Shown: positions 35,827 through 50,430, counted from the stretch's first letter. The stretch: DNA of 64,000 nucleotides from Polyodon spathula (GCF_017654505.1 NC_054535.1:83515603-83579602); one strand, 5' to 3'. Notes: generated by a model from the letters alone, not told the origin. Numbers and translations: made by a program.

Positions 35827-38800
35827 CCTTGGTTCAGTCTAATCCATACTGTTTAAGTTTGATAATGGTAGTAATGTTGCTGTTGTTCTTAACGCAGATT
35901 TTCCTAGTAGGTACAAAACATTTTTGTGTTTCAGCTCATCCAGCTCCATTTTATAAGGAATGCACATAGCTTTGATTAAATCACATGGAATTACACCTTT
36001 TTCAGTTCAGCATTTTTTTTTCTTTTGTGCTGTTCCAAAGGGAACTCAGTTGGAGCCAGGCAACTAGATGGGTTATAGAAAGAGCCATTGTTTTTTTTTT
36101 TTGTTGTTTCAGGAGAAAGGTGCTTTCTTAAGATTGCAGTGGTCTGCCCTGGTGAGCTGCATTTCTTAAAAGGCAGGCTGGTTTTACATTCATTTGAAAA
36201 ATGTTTACATGAAAACAGCTATGTTCGCATTGTTGAAATAGAGAGCTTCAAAACCTTGCCGTGTCTTTCAAGAATCTCAGTTCTGCGGTACAACCAGTAA
36301 TTCGTTTGTATATGTATTAAACATACACTGACGTTTACACTGCAAGGCTGCACACTTTGTCTGAAAAAGATATGCTTTTCAATAGGCGTTGAACAGTTTA
36401 AATATTTTTGGTTTTCCTGGATACAGTGACACGTAGCTATGTAGAAGATACTAGATGGTAATGCCATATCAGTTTTGATTTAAAGTTGTTTTGTGGCATC
36501 TTGCCACCCACTGTCAAGGTTATTCCTTTGTCAGCTTTTGTCTTCGTTAATAATGCAAACTGCTACCTGTTCATTGAATGTCTAATAAGAAATGAATGTC
36601 TTTCAGATCTGGCTCAGCCACTAGCTTGCTGCGTGAAATGCGGAGAGACTTCATTTAAACCACATGAATATTATATGGCACTGTTCCCAATCATTAACCT
36701 TTATACCCATAAGATGTACATGAACATAGTGACCATAAAGTGTAAAGTAGATTGGCATGTTTCTTGGTACCGCTTGGCTGAACGAGATTGGTTGGACCCC
36801 ACTGGAAACGAGATCCTACAGCTCATTAGAGTGAAACTGTGTACATATTCCCGAAACATTTTAATGCAATTATAACAGTTCTTCATAATGCATCTGCTGG
36901 TATTACAACAGTACAGTGTAGCTCAATAAGGATTCAATTGAGGACTCATCTCTTTATATCGATGTCCAAATAATATTCAAAACATTCATGAAAAAATATT
37001 CTCAATAGTCACCAACCATATTCACTTAATTTGGATATTGATTGCACAACAATTGATTCAGGCTTTCTCCGCTGCTGTGTTAATCCTTACTTGAGAAATG
37101 TTATGGACTCGTCAGTCTGCTTTTTGTTACACATGTTGGCTTAAGGTGACCAAGCTTGAATTGGCGGATGTATTTAAATTGCCCATTGCCTTCATTCACA
37201 GGACTGTGGAAGAGTGCTAAAAACAGTGATTGTCCCCTCAGCCCCTTCCCGCTTATCATCAGGGTTAAATGTATATGGCAAATAGAAAGTGGGAAAGATG
37301 TAGATAGGTATTACAAAGTACCGTGGTTACATTTTCTGAAAGCAGTTACACTTCTTATCAACCACATCCTCGGGTGGTTCTGCTACCTTGCTAAGAACCA
37401 TTGGTTCTAACCGTTTTTTAAATTCATGGTGCAGCAGTATCAGCATTGATAGAGCATTGGTAATACTACCGCGCCAACATGAGGTTACATGTGTGACCTG
37501 ACCTGCAAAGAAAGCTGTGCCTTAGTTCTTTTAACTCTATGGGCATTATACATGTAAACAAACACATTATCAAATAGGCCCACTGTTATTTCAAAAGGCT
37601 TTATCGGAAGTAGGATGCAAATTGTTTGTTTGAATATACTTAGCAATCTAAATGGTGCTGGTTTGTAAGGATACTACTAAGTCATTGAAATAACAAAATG
37701 GAAGGTTAACTTATATCCACAGTACCAGTGCATTTCTAATGCAGTGTGCTTCTTTGGTATTTGTTCAGCATTTCACAGACGTTTATTGTAGGACAACTCC
37801 TGCCAACATTTTAAATATACTAAGTTTTGTCATGCGTGGAGTCAATAGACTCAAAGAGTATGCAGTGAAAGCCGCCTCCAGATTACAGCCCTCTATAGTA
37901 GAGCTTTCTGAAAACCTTGCTTTATTGTTACTAGGGGTATGAAGAGAAGACCTATACACTGCATTGCTAAGGCAGCTACATGGGACGCCCTACTTGAGTA
38001 ATGCATATAGTTTTCTAAAGAAGGAACATAGGAGCAGGTGGGCATGGAAACAAATAATTAATGTTCTTCCTGCATAGTCATTTTCAAGGAAAACAGAACA
38101 GCAATGTCATGTGCACCCCAGGAAGTCCTGTGCCATAACAATGTCAGAGTATAGAGCTTTTCAGCCAGCAAATAATAGTTCTGAAACTCGGGACAGTGTG
38201 GAACAGCGAAACATCCATTCAGGGACAATCCTGGGAAATCCTTGGGCATTTGGTCATCATATCACCAGAACAGAAGTGATGGCTTTGTAATAGGAATGGG
38301 GGTGAGTTTGGGGCTAGGGAGGATTCAAGCATGCAGATGGTATTATACTGTACATGAGGTTGTAAAGTATTCAGTTTAATTTTTAAAAAGTTAAATCCAT
38401 AAATCCATATTTCCAGATTGCATTGCTCTTTTGAACTTCTTTATAGCACAGTAGTGAGTGATTCAACACATTAATCAAAGAGAGCTGTGGAATATGGGGA
38501 TTAAAAATGATATTGACTGAGTTCAAGGGAATTATTCAAGCAATGCAAAACATCCCTCAAGTCTGATCTGATTAAAATACATGGCAGCTGGAGTCAGACG
38601 ACAAGCTGGTCCTGGATTTGGATGGAAAGTATTCCGCTGTGCCCGATTGAGCTCTTGGACCAGTGCCCAGTGCCCAGTGGGTATTCAAACTGATGGATGG
38701 ACACGCACAGACTGTGATGACTGGCTTTGTTTTTGCTACCGAGTAGGCATTCACTTTTGTCATAAGATGAATACCTTAACAAAACTAAGTTAAAGCCATT

Positions 38801-39046
38801 GAGGGTAGATTTCAAAATACAAGGTAATCAACATAGACCCCAGGCATTTAACCACTGAGTACAGCAAGCAGTCATACATAAAAGGTATAGAACATGGAAA
38901 TGTCAGTCTTCTTTTTAAAGCCATTTGAAATGCTGCTGAAAGGAAATGTAGACTATCAAGAGGTGTGTAATTTAAACTCTCCATTAAAAGTATAAAAAAC
39001 ATGCTTAAGCGGAATGAGTTTTAATGAATGGTTTGCTGTGCACGAA

Positions 39047-39078
39047 TTATATATATATATATATATATATAGATATAT
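39047..39078. repeat. Short TA microsatellite
   Basis: About 32 bp of TA with one G interruption. Confidence 0.9.
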
Positions 39079-42000
39079 AAAAATTAAGAAATTAATCTTA
39101 TTCAATATTTTAGCTAACACATTGAGCTATTTATTCTGAAATGAAATACAAAAAGCAGCAATTACAATTCTGAAATAAATAAGAAACAACTTCAGATGAC
39201 TCATAAGCCGCAAAATGAAATGCTCAGTTGCTTATTTTTGGTTTGGTGTTAGTGTTGCATATACTGTACAATAATAGATGTTTTTGTGAACCCCCCAAAA
39301 CTAAAATGTGGTAAATCAGCAACATATGGAGAGGTTTTATGTCTCTGTCATGTCACACTGACAATTGTACATATATCTTGAGAAATATTTTTGTTGGGAT
39401 GAAAGTTATAAATTATCAAAATATAGATGTACCATATAGGGGGGCACTGTCTGGCTGTACTTCATACTTGCATATGGTTGGTGTAGGTCATGGTGCTTTA
39501 CTTATTCATTATACCAATACAGTAGCTATAATTTGTAGCGAGGAAGTATGTCTCTGACACATACCATTTAAATAATATAGTTTTCTGTGATTTATGATCA
39601 TTTTTGTACAGTGAGATTTCTGTGCAGTTCAATCACTCATCTTGATTACTGTTTCCTTCTCTTCAGGCTGTATGTTTTCAGGCTGCCTTTGGGGTTTTAA
39701 CCATCATCAGATTCCTCACATATTCTGTCGTTACAGAAAATTGTAAAGCTGCTGGAACAGTTGCTTTGTATTCCCCCTAAAGATCACGACAGCTGATTCT
39801 CATGAGCCAGCCCTGCAACCAGAGATTATCAATTACCGTTTACTTTCTCTTCACTGAAGTTTACGCTACACGTTTAAATGGGCACACTTTCACAGAGCAA
39901 TTCATAGTCTCTGGGAACAAAACATTAAATCAATAATTGCTTTTTGCTGCGTTATGTAATGCAGCTTATTAAAATCTATATTGGAAGTACTTGTGGTATG
40001 CAGAGAGCTGGGAATTGTGGTTGTACCAGGGTGAGGCTGCTTCTATTTTTAACTGTCAGTGGCCTCTTTTTCCCACAGTTTCTTTGGAGCCAGGCGTGCT
40101 TAGGAGGAATACAATCCTAATTCTCAGTAGAGTTGGTGAAGATGGTACATAGTTCCAAGGTCAAAAGAACAGTAATTGTTTTTATAGTTTATGATTATGA
40201 AAGATACGCACAGTTATAGTTTCTCTTGGTTCTCATTACTTGTTACTGGCTGATGACTGGCTTTGTTTTAGGGTTTTATTCCCCTGCAATTGCCCTAAAG
40301 TTCATTTATTGGCCAGGTCCCGTATCTTTAGCAATGCAGTATGATTGTATCTATTGTATTTATTATCCTAATTACTGGTCGGTAATTTCTTTAACCAATA
40401 AACTAACAAATACGAGTTTTCATTTCATGTAATTGCCCATCAATTTTATTATATCCCTTATAAAATGTTAGCCTGCTAAAGTTATTGTACCATACCTCTA
40501 TTGGCTTTACAATGCTTACCTTTGCTTCACTGTGCTTTATTAGATTTTGCGATGCTTTTACTATTGTACACAGCTTCAGAAATCATTTATGATGTCCACA
40601 TCTTTCATTTGGCCCACGTATGGAACTGATATTAGGAGGCTGAAACTCATCAACATTGTACAGCTAAACTCCCACTCAACTCCCAAAAATTCCTAAACAG
40701 TCCACAAGGAGATAGTCTGAACATACTGTTTTCAAAGGATCCATGAGATGATTCAGAATGTATATTCCAGTTACTGCTTGTGGCTCGTTTCAAAGCTTTT
40801 AATCCAGTCTGTAGTTGGTTCCTATTTACTGAACAGAGTAAAACACCATTTAACAGGAACTGTACATTATTGTAATTCAGGGTCTCTTAAACATTATAGT
40901 CAATTTGTTAGTTTCTCATTTTGAACTGCAAAAGGTTGTATTACTATGTGTTTTTTTTTTGTTTTTTTTTTTTTAAATGAAATTGCCATATATTAGATTT
41001 CCTTTAGTTGTTTATGTTTAGTTTTGTAACATTAAAGAGTGTTTTTCTCTTCAGTAAATTTGTGACTGTTTGGATTAAAAGGCTTTGTTTTCTCCGCAGT
41101 TTGTTTACTGTAGCCTGGGCGGTTCCTCAGTATATTTCACAACGTTATCTTTTAATAATTAAGCATCCCCACAAGGGAAGCTTCTATGGGTTTGTCAGCC
41201 CATCCCTGCTGTTCCTCTAATATTGCTGGCATACGGAGGTCATGTGACCGATGAAGTTTCAGATGCATAGAGACAGTATACTGAGTTACTGTCTTTATTT
41301 TTAACACAGCTGGATTATTTATTTTTTCTTAAATTCCATTACCAGTATTGTCTAGTGAAAAGACAAAAATAGCTTTCAACTCTTGCTATATCAATCATAC
41401 AGACCACATGGTTTGACATTCTCTCAATATAATTCCATTACAGGTGGTGTCCAGTGAACATTAGAGGTTTCAGTGCCACATTGTTTTTCATAGTTCCATT
41501 TTACTTCATGTTTACAAACCGTTTTTTGTGAGCAAAAGCAAAGTATTCCCTGTAGTATTCTTTACCACTATAGAGCGTGCTACAGGAGATGTTTTCCTTT
41601 TGTGACCAAAAACCACCATTTCTAGTTATTATGTACTCAAGGTCAATAATCAATGTGAAACGAACAAACAAACATTCATAATATATTTTGAAATTTGGAT
41701 CAAACAGCTGTGTCAGAGTTAAGTAGGAATTCAAGTGCAATTTTAAGTACATCCCAGAAGAATTCAGGCAGGGCCTGACATCGCAAGATAACTTCTCCTG
41801 AGATACGTTTTTTGATAATGGGCAAAAGTTATTTTTCATGAAGTGTCAAGCTTGTTATGGTCAAACTACCAAATAGTAATTCTTTTTTAGATTTTTGTAT
41901 TCTTGAGCCACCATATGTCATTATCCAAAGATATCTAATACAATAAATGCATAAATAAATCATATAAATCTTCAGCAGAGAATCGGTTTGGTCAAAGTGC

Positions 42001-43501
42001 AGCCAAAACAGAACTCCCTGCCCACACACTCATTCCATTGACTCACAGCTTGCTGTTTGTTGCTGTAACATAATTTACCACAAAACAAAAATGTAAGATT
42101 GGGAAATATAAACCAGTAAACCTAATTTAACATTGGGAAATATATAACATTAGGAATCCAAGACAATTAAGTCATTTGATTGGTAAATATCATGATAGTT
42201 GATCAGCGATTTGTCTCCACAGATTTGCCATTAGCTATGGAGTAAAAATGCAAGTTCACAGTTCCTGTCCTCTGATATATCCTCTGCTCTTATATGAATA
42301 AAACGGCAGCGTTCTGCAGTTAAGATCGATTCTGGCTAAAAAGCCAATAGATTGGCTCGTCATTCAGGAGCAGGGTAAGAGACATACTGATGTTGAAGGG
42401 CTTGAGAGTCAGACACCACAGTGGCTTTGTGGAGGGATATGTAGAGCAGAAATGGAACAATGTTAAAAAAAAAAAAGATTCAATTCTCTTCATCTTTACA
42501 TTTATTCTGCAGATGTTTTAACAAATTGTGCTAATAATTAGGCTCCCTGTTCTTCTAATCCTCCTGAGGATTGTGCCTTATATAAACCATGCTGTTAGTC
42601 TGAGTTAAAAAGGAAACTGCCTTTCATCAAGCAGACTTGTTAGAAATGTGAAACGATGTGGGCACTGTTTGTCTGGAGGAACTATTTTGTTTAGTAAAAG
42701 GTGAACATGTCTGATCGGTTTCTTTTTTATTGCACTGCTAACGCTAATTTTGTATTTGTGGAAGGAGATGTTGTTGACATAAGTGTTCAACATACTATGA
42801 AAATACGTCATGGTTCTGTACGTGTGTCTACATATTGCACATGTCCTGCGCATATTTAAAGCATCAGAATATGTACACATTCTTTTCCTTATAGCTGTGA
42901 CCTGTCTGTGCTTGTCATTGCATATGCAAGCAAAAACTATGGCGTCCATTCGGCTGAATTTGATCAACCTGAACCGGCTTTTATTACAGGCTTTTACTGA
43001 AGTTATTGAACATGCTATCCATTTCTATCACTACAGGAGAAAAGCATTATCCTTGTGTGGTGTGTGTGTGTGGGAGACACTTTTTCTAGAACTTAACAAC
43101 ATGAAGAAAGCTATCTGGGAGGTTTTTGGTCAGCCTTTGTTTAGCTCCCAGTTGTATTTTTAGCACCAGCAGTAATCTGATATTAATTGTAAATAATTAA
43201 AAAAAACTCCTGTCCTGTCACAGTTGGTCTCAGTTGCTGTCAAGCAGTGAGGGCGTATTTTATGGCAAACATTGTTTTTGCTCCTAATCTGAGGGCCCAG
43301 AATTCCAATTCACCTAAGTATGAGGGTTATTCGCAAGGTAAGCTGGCTGATGCTCTATTCTTCCGTTGTCGTTGTCAAGTATGACACAAGAGATTTGCTG
43401 TGGAGATGTCAAAGGTGGTAAAGAAGGTGAGAAGAATAAATAAAGCAAATGCTACTGGAGTCCCATTTCCCAGAAATCAGTCTGATTGATGTCTTTTAGA
43501 T

Positions 43502-43797
43502 CGGGGGTGTCAAACTGAGTTCCTGGAGGGCCACAGTGTCTTCTGGCTTGCATTCCACCCAAGCTCTCAGTTACTTAATTGGTCTAATTATTTGATTAAT
43601 TGGTCACATCTCTTATGGCTGCAACGTGTTTTGTAGGTAGTGAACCTTGAATCAGGTGTGTTTTTAAAATCATCAACTGTAAAAAATATTAAACATGTCC
43701 AATTGAAAAAATAATTAGATCAATTAAGTTAATTGAGAGCTTAAGTTGGAATGGAAACCAGAAGACTCGGTGGCCCTCGAGGACTGGTGTCACCCCT
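43502..43797. mobile_element. hAT MITE with exact 8-bp target duplication
   Basis: Flanked by TTTTAGAT at 43494-43501 and again at 43798-43805. The ends are inverted: GGGGGTGTCAAACTGAGTTC with 'ctggagggccacagtgtcttctgg' on the left, and 'ccagaagactcggtggccctcgagga' with GGTGTCACCCCT on the right. The internal 200 bp are AT-rich and non-coding. An 8-bp duplication with GGGGTG-type ends identifies a nonautonomous hAT element. Confidence 0.85.
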
Positions 43798-45748
43798 TTT
43801 TAGATGTTCAGTATAGCAAGAGTCAGATTTGGTCAGAATCAAGGTTACGCTTGTATTATAGGTTTAGCAATAGGAAAACCAAAATACCCGTCCATTGTAA
43901 AAGTATTCAAACCCATTCCAGATCTTCCTGTCACTAATTCAAGAATTGTCACCTTTTAACCCTTTACATTTCTACTGCAGTGCTGGATATAATGATATTT
44001 CACATAGTTTCATATTAAAGAAAAAAAAAACTTAAAAGATATTTCAAGGCGGGGGTCTTTTGGTGCAGTTCATTTGATACAAGGAAATGACCTACTTCTT
44101 ACAATTGATAGGCACATCATTTCCTGTATATTTTATACTGTTGTAATTTTAACTAAACACATTTTTTTAGGGGAATGCTTCATGGTATGGATACCTGACC
44201 CAATAAGCTAATGAAGGCTATACCTTATCTAACTGCAAGGGTATTTGTTAAGATATATTATTCTATATGCTGTGGATGTGTAGGTACTTTGTTCATGACA
44301 CTGATGCTTGTAATGTGTTATTTCCTTGGGGATACATACACTTGAGGCATGCCCTGTTTTAAATTGTGACCAAAATATGGTTTCAGTGCTTTTGAGACGT
44401 GACTAAATATCCCTCCTTGTCTCTGGTTAATGTAGTGTGTGCAGATAGTCTTTAAATTAATTGTTTGGGGTGCTAGTTGTTTAAACATAAATTCTGGAAA
44501 AAGGTCAATAGGTCAAACTAGCTGTGTTTAGTCTAAGATGGTTAGAATGTATCTAAAGTGCTGAATTGGCCAAGTGAAAAAAGACATTTTAAGAATAAGC
44601 ATTCAGTTTTCAAAGCACCATGGCTAAAAAAGGACTTCATAGAAGACACAGGGTCTAATATTGATCTAAATACAGACACTGTTTAAATTAATGAAATGGA
44701 GCATTTGTGCACCAAGGGTAAGGAAACCTAACTTTGATACTGTGTAATTTGTTCCTTTTAGTGCATTTCTGTCTGTAAAAATGTGTAAAACTCCAGCGAC
44801 GGTGCTGTTTTAAGAGCCTAAATGACTGCTGTAATTACTGTAGATCCACCACTGTTGAGAGAAATTAGAGAGGCCACAATCTTTCAAGTGAGTTGTGACT
44901 TTTTTGCCGCATTTAAAGAGTATGAAGCCGCAGATGTCATTCAAGTTGTGTTTTTACATCCTCCATGTTTTAGGGTGCTTACAATACTGCTGAGTGGTTC
45001 TAGGTTCTATTGCTCCAGTATCGAGTTTGTATAATTTATGTCTGCTTTGAGCTTGCTTTGTCTGGAGAATTCTAAATGCTAGGACTGAGCAGACCCTCAT
45101 ATGGCAACATGGCCTTTCAACTCTCCCAGAAGCATATACTTTACATTTTGTAAAGTGAAGCATTGTAATAACAGAAAATAAATAATTACATGAAAAACTG
45201 TTTACTGTTTAAACCATTAAAAATGCAAAGGTTGATTCTATTTTTATCAATTAAACAGTAGCCATATTTACATGTGCGTCCATTTGAGTTTATGTAGTTA
45301 CTATCTACGGTATAATTGCCTTGGTCTGACAGGTTAGTCACTAAGACATAAGTCATTGTTTCAAATGTACTTCATAGTGTTTAAGCATTACACTAGGCCT
45401 ACACAATGTTAGAATCATGTGCTGCTGTTCATGTGGGAACAATTATACTAAAAAGACAGCTAAGTGAATGAATTTAAGAAATGTCAGAACTGATTAAGTG
45501 GTGTCATTTGTGTTTTTCATTAATGACTTGATTTAGATAATTATCCATTCAAAGCTGTGATAATTGGCAGAGATTTGTATTATCTTGCTGTGCGGATGCT
45601 GCAAACAACCTTCTAGCTGAAATAATGCCTTCATTAACTGCTCTTATTTAACACAATCCCCAGCTTGAGTCCATTATCCTCGGAGCTGATGCTTTGAGAG
45701 TGGAACTATTAAAGAAAAATCTTGAAGGCTTTAGGGTTAGCAGTGTGC

Positions 45749-45781
45749 TGAGTTCAGGTCATAAATATTGACCTGAACTCA
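45749..45781. promoter_or_regulatory. Perfect palindrome of AGGTCA half-sites
   Basis: Thirteen-bp arms TGAGTTCAGGTCA and TGACCTGAACTCA surround a 7-bp spacer (TAAATAT). AGGTCA is the core half-site for nuclear receptors; here two are inverted with a spacing of 7. Chance palindromes of this size are uncommon, but function is unproven. Confidence 0.45.
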
Positions 45782-45802
45782 ACATTTGAGTCCAGGTCGT
45801 GT

Positions 45803-45827
45803 CCCCCCCCCCCCCCCCCCCCCCCCC
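45803..45827. repeat. Poly(C) tract
   Basis: Twenty-five consecutive C. Confidence 0.95.
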
Positions 45828-47604
45828 ATGTGTCTGACACATTGCTTAGATTTTTGTTTCCTCTCTCATTTTGCGATAATCGCCCTTCATTTTATTTATA
45901 TGGTTGGAACCCTCAAGGTGGTTAAAAAAAACAGAACAAAAAAAGCGAATGCACTTGCTGATTGTTTTTAACCCTAAAATTCAGGTGAAATGCCTATTCA
46001 CAGTAAGGCCTGGAATGTTACATAATGCAGTAATTAATATGTAAGCACCATTGCTACATTGACATTATTAGATGTAAAATGGAAGAATATTATACAAGTA
46101 GACTGGAGTTGAGGAGTATAATGGTAAACTAGTGTCTGACGGGATTATGTTGCCCTGAGCCAAACGTGTATGTGATAGGTCAGCATGTCAGACTAGGTCA
46201 GAGCGGTTGCTATGAGAATATGTATTGCTGGTATTGAAGAATTCTAGTATATATACTGATGCTATAAATATAGACATTGTGGGCTAGAGTGCAAACTATA
46301 ATCTGTCATGTGATGGTGTTTTAATGAGTCACAAGATGGATTTTTAAAACCAGGTTTCATTAAAACGTAATTTGAGACCACTTAAGGGTTTCATAAACCC
46401 CCTAATTTGAGGCACTGACGTACACAGTTATTGTAAAGGTTTGTAAAGTTAATTACAGTTTTGATCCTTGATCCTGTAGCCATACCATTTGTGTTCAATC
46501 ATTGTTTCAAGGATAACTGCATCAAGTGTTTCAGAAAAAAAGTGTTTCAGAACACCTCTGACATGTGGCCTGTGCAGTCACTAAGGACACTGCGATGTAC
46601 TGTGTGTACCTGTACTGTAATTTGAAAGCAACTGTGACAGTTTAGTTTACATGATTATATAAGTGAATTTTTGTTTTTAGTGTTTTAGTGGCCACAATTG
46701 CGGCATTATTCATTCCAGCTGATATCCCTCTGTAACTAATGTATTTCCTGCAAGCCTGGCTGACTACATTGCTGATGCTTTTATGCCCAGGATATAGATG
46801 ACTGTGGCATCTTCTTTCTGTTTGTAAGCCTGTGTCAGCACTTTATTTATGATACCCTTCAAACAGGTGCGTTCCACTGGGGCTCATTATTAGATTGCTG
46901 TCAGCGGGAGCTGCTGTGTACAGTTGTTTATTTGTTTGCCACTTATCCAGGAAACCATTTGAACAAATAGGACAATGGATTGAATTGTCTGGGGATTCAT
47001 TGAACCATACATTCAGTATATACTGTACCTTACTAAAGTGCTGAAGTACTGTAGTATGATATATAGAGGTTTTTGCTTTTTTTGCTTTTTGTCCTTATAA
47101 TGACAGTCTGTTATTCATCTGAAGCAAAATAAGTGAAGTTTTTATTTGTGTTTTTTTTTTTTTGTGGCTATCAGACTTCTATTGATCTGTTGAGCTTCAG
47201 CAGCATCCTGCAGTCTAAGTTTCTGGTGACCTTACCTGCCCTTACATACTAACCAAGGAGAATGTGTCTGTCCTCCAGAATAGTATCCAGCCACCCCTGA
47301 GGCTTTTATTTTTGCAATCGGGATGTGAGGTCATCTGGAATAAATGAGACACCCAAAACAATTCAGTAACAATCAGGTACTGTATTAATGTAAAAAAGAA
47401 AAGGTAAATTGCAATTGTACACACCCCCTCATCCTTGAAAATTAAAGAGTTTTTCTTTTCTTCTCCCGTTTAGTTTTTATGACAATACACTGCTGTGCAT
47501 TAGACAGTGCTGGCACTTACTATTGTTAGATATGTCTATACCCATGGCATGCCGTTTTAACACTTAATCCTCCATTTCTGATATCAGTAATTTTATATTT
47601 AAGT

Positions 47605-47630
47605 TTTTTTTTTTTTTTTTTTTACCAAAA

Positions 47631-47696
<66 letters not shown>
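47605..47696. repeat. Poly(T) and (AT)32 microsatellite
   Basis: T-run at 47605-47623, a short gap, then perfect AT dinucleotides from 47633. Confidence 0.9.
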
Positions 47697-47700
<4 letters not shown>

Positions 47701-48894
47701 CATTTATTTTTGATATCATGAATTCTATTGTTGATATAAAAAAACACCCTTGTCTTATACCAATACAGTACTAGCACAATAGCACAACTATATTTATCTT
47801 AAGTATTTCAATTGTGGGTAAACCTCAACGTTTCTAGAAATATATTTCAAGGGCAATTCTCATTAAATGTGCAGTATGGCACACTCGCTCTAGTGCTCGC
47901 AATGTTGAGCAAGGGCCGGTTGTACTGATCCTGAATCCAGGCTCCGATCTGAGAGAAGCTTCAGTGCTCTTCGAAGACTAAAGTCATGGCTTTGTAGTTC
48001 CATGACAGAAGCGACTGCCACACTCACCACTCATGACAACAATTATTTGTTGTAAATGTAAATTTTGTTTGTAATACATTTTATTATTTCAGACAGCATA
48101 ATCTTCGTTCATTCACCAGCAATAGAAACTGACCCCCAAAACACACACACACACAATTTTAAACCAAAGTTATGCCACAAGGTACAGTAAGAAAAGAAAA
48201 TCAAATTTCAGCAAAAACAAAATGTAATTAAAGAAATGTAAAGCTGGACATGAGGCTTGTTAAACTGTGTACGTTTTTATTGCCTTGTACCTTAGAACAG
48301 AAATCACAATGCGACTAATAATAATAAACTAATCTCACTGCTGTTAATGATCATTTTAATTAACATTCAAACATCCGTGGGAACATAGAACACAAAATGA
48401 TGCAATATGGATCACAAAAAAATGTAATATCCACTGAGGTTAATGGGTCAGTGGTTCTGTTAGTTTACCAGAATGTCCACCAGCTAATATATACAAAAGT
48501 AGCAGAATTATACACATATAGCAAAACAAAAACTGTTTTGTTTTTTTTCCAAACCTGCTTGTAGGTTTGTTCTACTGACCAGGAGTAGCATTGCATTCAA
48601 TAGAACAAAACAATGTGGTTTAACTTCTTTTTGGGTTTTCTTTTGTAGCGAGAGTAACAAACACTGTGGTCTTAAACCGTTCTTGCCGGCTGCAGACAAC
48701 TACATTTGAATTTCCTTCAGCCTCCCGCATTGTACGTGTTTACCTTTACCTGCCTTTTTTTTCTAAAATTCCAACCCCCAGAAGAAACAGGAACATTTCT
48801 AAAATGTAAAGAGGCATGCTGTGCACATTTGAGACAGGACAGAATTTTAAATTGGCCCTTAAACTGAAATAAATTAATACGTAAATTGAGCCTG

Positions 48895-49015
48895 ACTCAT
48901 ACATTTTTATCCTGCAGACTGATGCCTCTGACATAGTAGGTCTAAGGACAGATATTTCCCAGGAGGTAGAAGGCGTGGGGCATTTGGTATTGTACATTAG
49001 CAGGAAGCTGCTTGC
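48895..49015 (+). pseudogene. Gypsy RNase H scrap
   Basis: Translation gives 'FILQTDASD', then 'DISQEVEGVGHLVLYISRKLLA'. This is the Ty3/Gypsy RNase H active-site segment, with the aspartate of 'TDAS' intact. Only about 40 codons survive, with no flanking retrotransposon domains. It belongs to a different copy from the remnant at 1551-4100. Confidence 0.7.
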
Positions 49016-49439
49016 GTGAGAGACTCCGAGACAAGGTCTGCTGTAATCGAGAAAAAAAATGCCTAACTGTCATAAAATAACAAAATGATCCAAAAGCAAG
49101 CTTCTCTGCGCCTCTCTTCCTGTGTGTGTGGGTCTTTTTTTTTTTTTTTACTAATTACTAATATCTGTTCTGTTCATTTTTTGCCAGGGAAAGTTTGTCT
49201 TGAAAGGCTTCTAAACAGTAAACTTCACATTTTTTTGAATTTTTTTTTTTTGAATTTTTTAAAATCATTCCAACATATTTGACTACAAAGTATAAATTGC
49301 ACAATCCACTATCCGCTAAATTATCTAATCCGCTAATACCTTAGCAACTGTGGTGTTTTTTTTCTTTTTTTTAAAACTTTACTAGATTGCTAAATTTAAA
49401 TGTCAGGTTTAAGTATTAAGAAAGCAGTAGCACTTATTT

Positions 49440-49645
49440 GCTAATTTACAAATAACCAATAGAAGATTGACTTTTTTTCACAGCTAGCCAATCAGAAGTG
49501 ATAGGGGTGGGACAAAAACACTTTTTAAAAGGTTTGTGTGTAGGTGCTAGACTTCCTCTATTCAGTTTTCAGAAACTTGCGTGGCTTTCTGGAATATACC
49601 CGGAGTGTTTTTCTAGCAAAAGAACGAACATGGGGAAAAATAAAT
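49440..49645 (+). promoter_or_regulatory. Promoter-like stretch inside intron 1
   Basis: A CCAAT box (AGCCAATCAG near 49489) is followed about 35 bp later by a TATA-like CTTTTTAAAAGG (near 49521). Further on comes an ATG in good context (GAACATGG, 49628) whose frame stops after five codons. It could be an alternative start or a relic of a repeat promoter; a chance match is also possible. Confidence 0.25.
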
Positions 49646-50430
49646 AAATAAAAACCTGTCCCTCACACAAATCTTGTTGTCCTGGGTGTTGGGCAATGTG
49701 AATTGCACACCCCTGAATGATGAGAGATATAAAACAAGTTATGCCCAAGGGTAACTTTAAGTTCCGTAACTATTAGACCATTACACACTAGAGGGAAGTT
49801 AAGGGAACTATCTCTTGCACAAGATGATCCTATTTGTTTACAATCGATGATACTTGTACTTAGACCAGGAATGCATACTGGACACTGAAATGGTCCAAAC
49901 ACATTTCTTGTGTGCATTGAAGGACATCACAAAACAGATGCTTTTCCAGCTACAGTACAAGACGTACATATATGAAAAGTCTGTCTGAACACTGTGCATA
50001 GAAAAGATGGGAGTGGAATAGCTGAATGCATAGGAGCTCATTCTGACTTGTTACCAAAAGGTACAGTTGGCCAACTGCATTTATTATTCATTTTCATTTT
50101 TAATCTCCTTGAAATTCCACGGGGAGCTAGTACCTGTGATTCCAGCTGCCCATTTTGTTTCCTTTTGTGAATAAACTGCAATCATTACATATCCCTCAGC
50201 TACTGGGATCAAGTGACGTAAGTAATGTCAACAGCAACCAAAACTTTCAAGCAGCACAGCATCAGAGAGACAGAAAACTGTCTGTAGATTAAAGTGCAGT
50301 AATCTGCAGAGCATTTTGATGATCAAATAACAGCAAAAAAAATACTTGTTTTTTTGTTAATACTGTTGCCTGTGTCATTTTGACCCACAAAAAATCTCTT
50401 TATTCCATTAAATCAACTAAAGCAGAAAGA

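Noticed and set aside
36486..36875. 129-codon frame with a CVKCGETSF-like cysteine pair in intron 1
   Set aside because: No splice sites or family resemblance; two cysteines are not enough to suggest a zinc motif.
44822..45034. Possible extra exon 'MTAVITVDPPLLREIREATIF' in intron 1
   Set aside because: Low-information frame with no acceptor/donor pair in phase and no recognised homologue.
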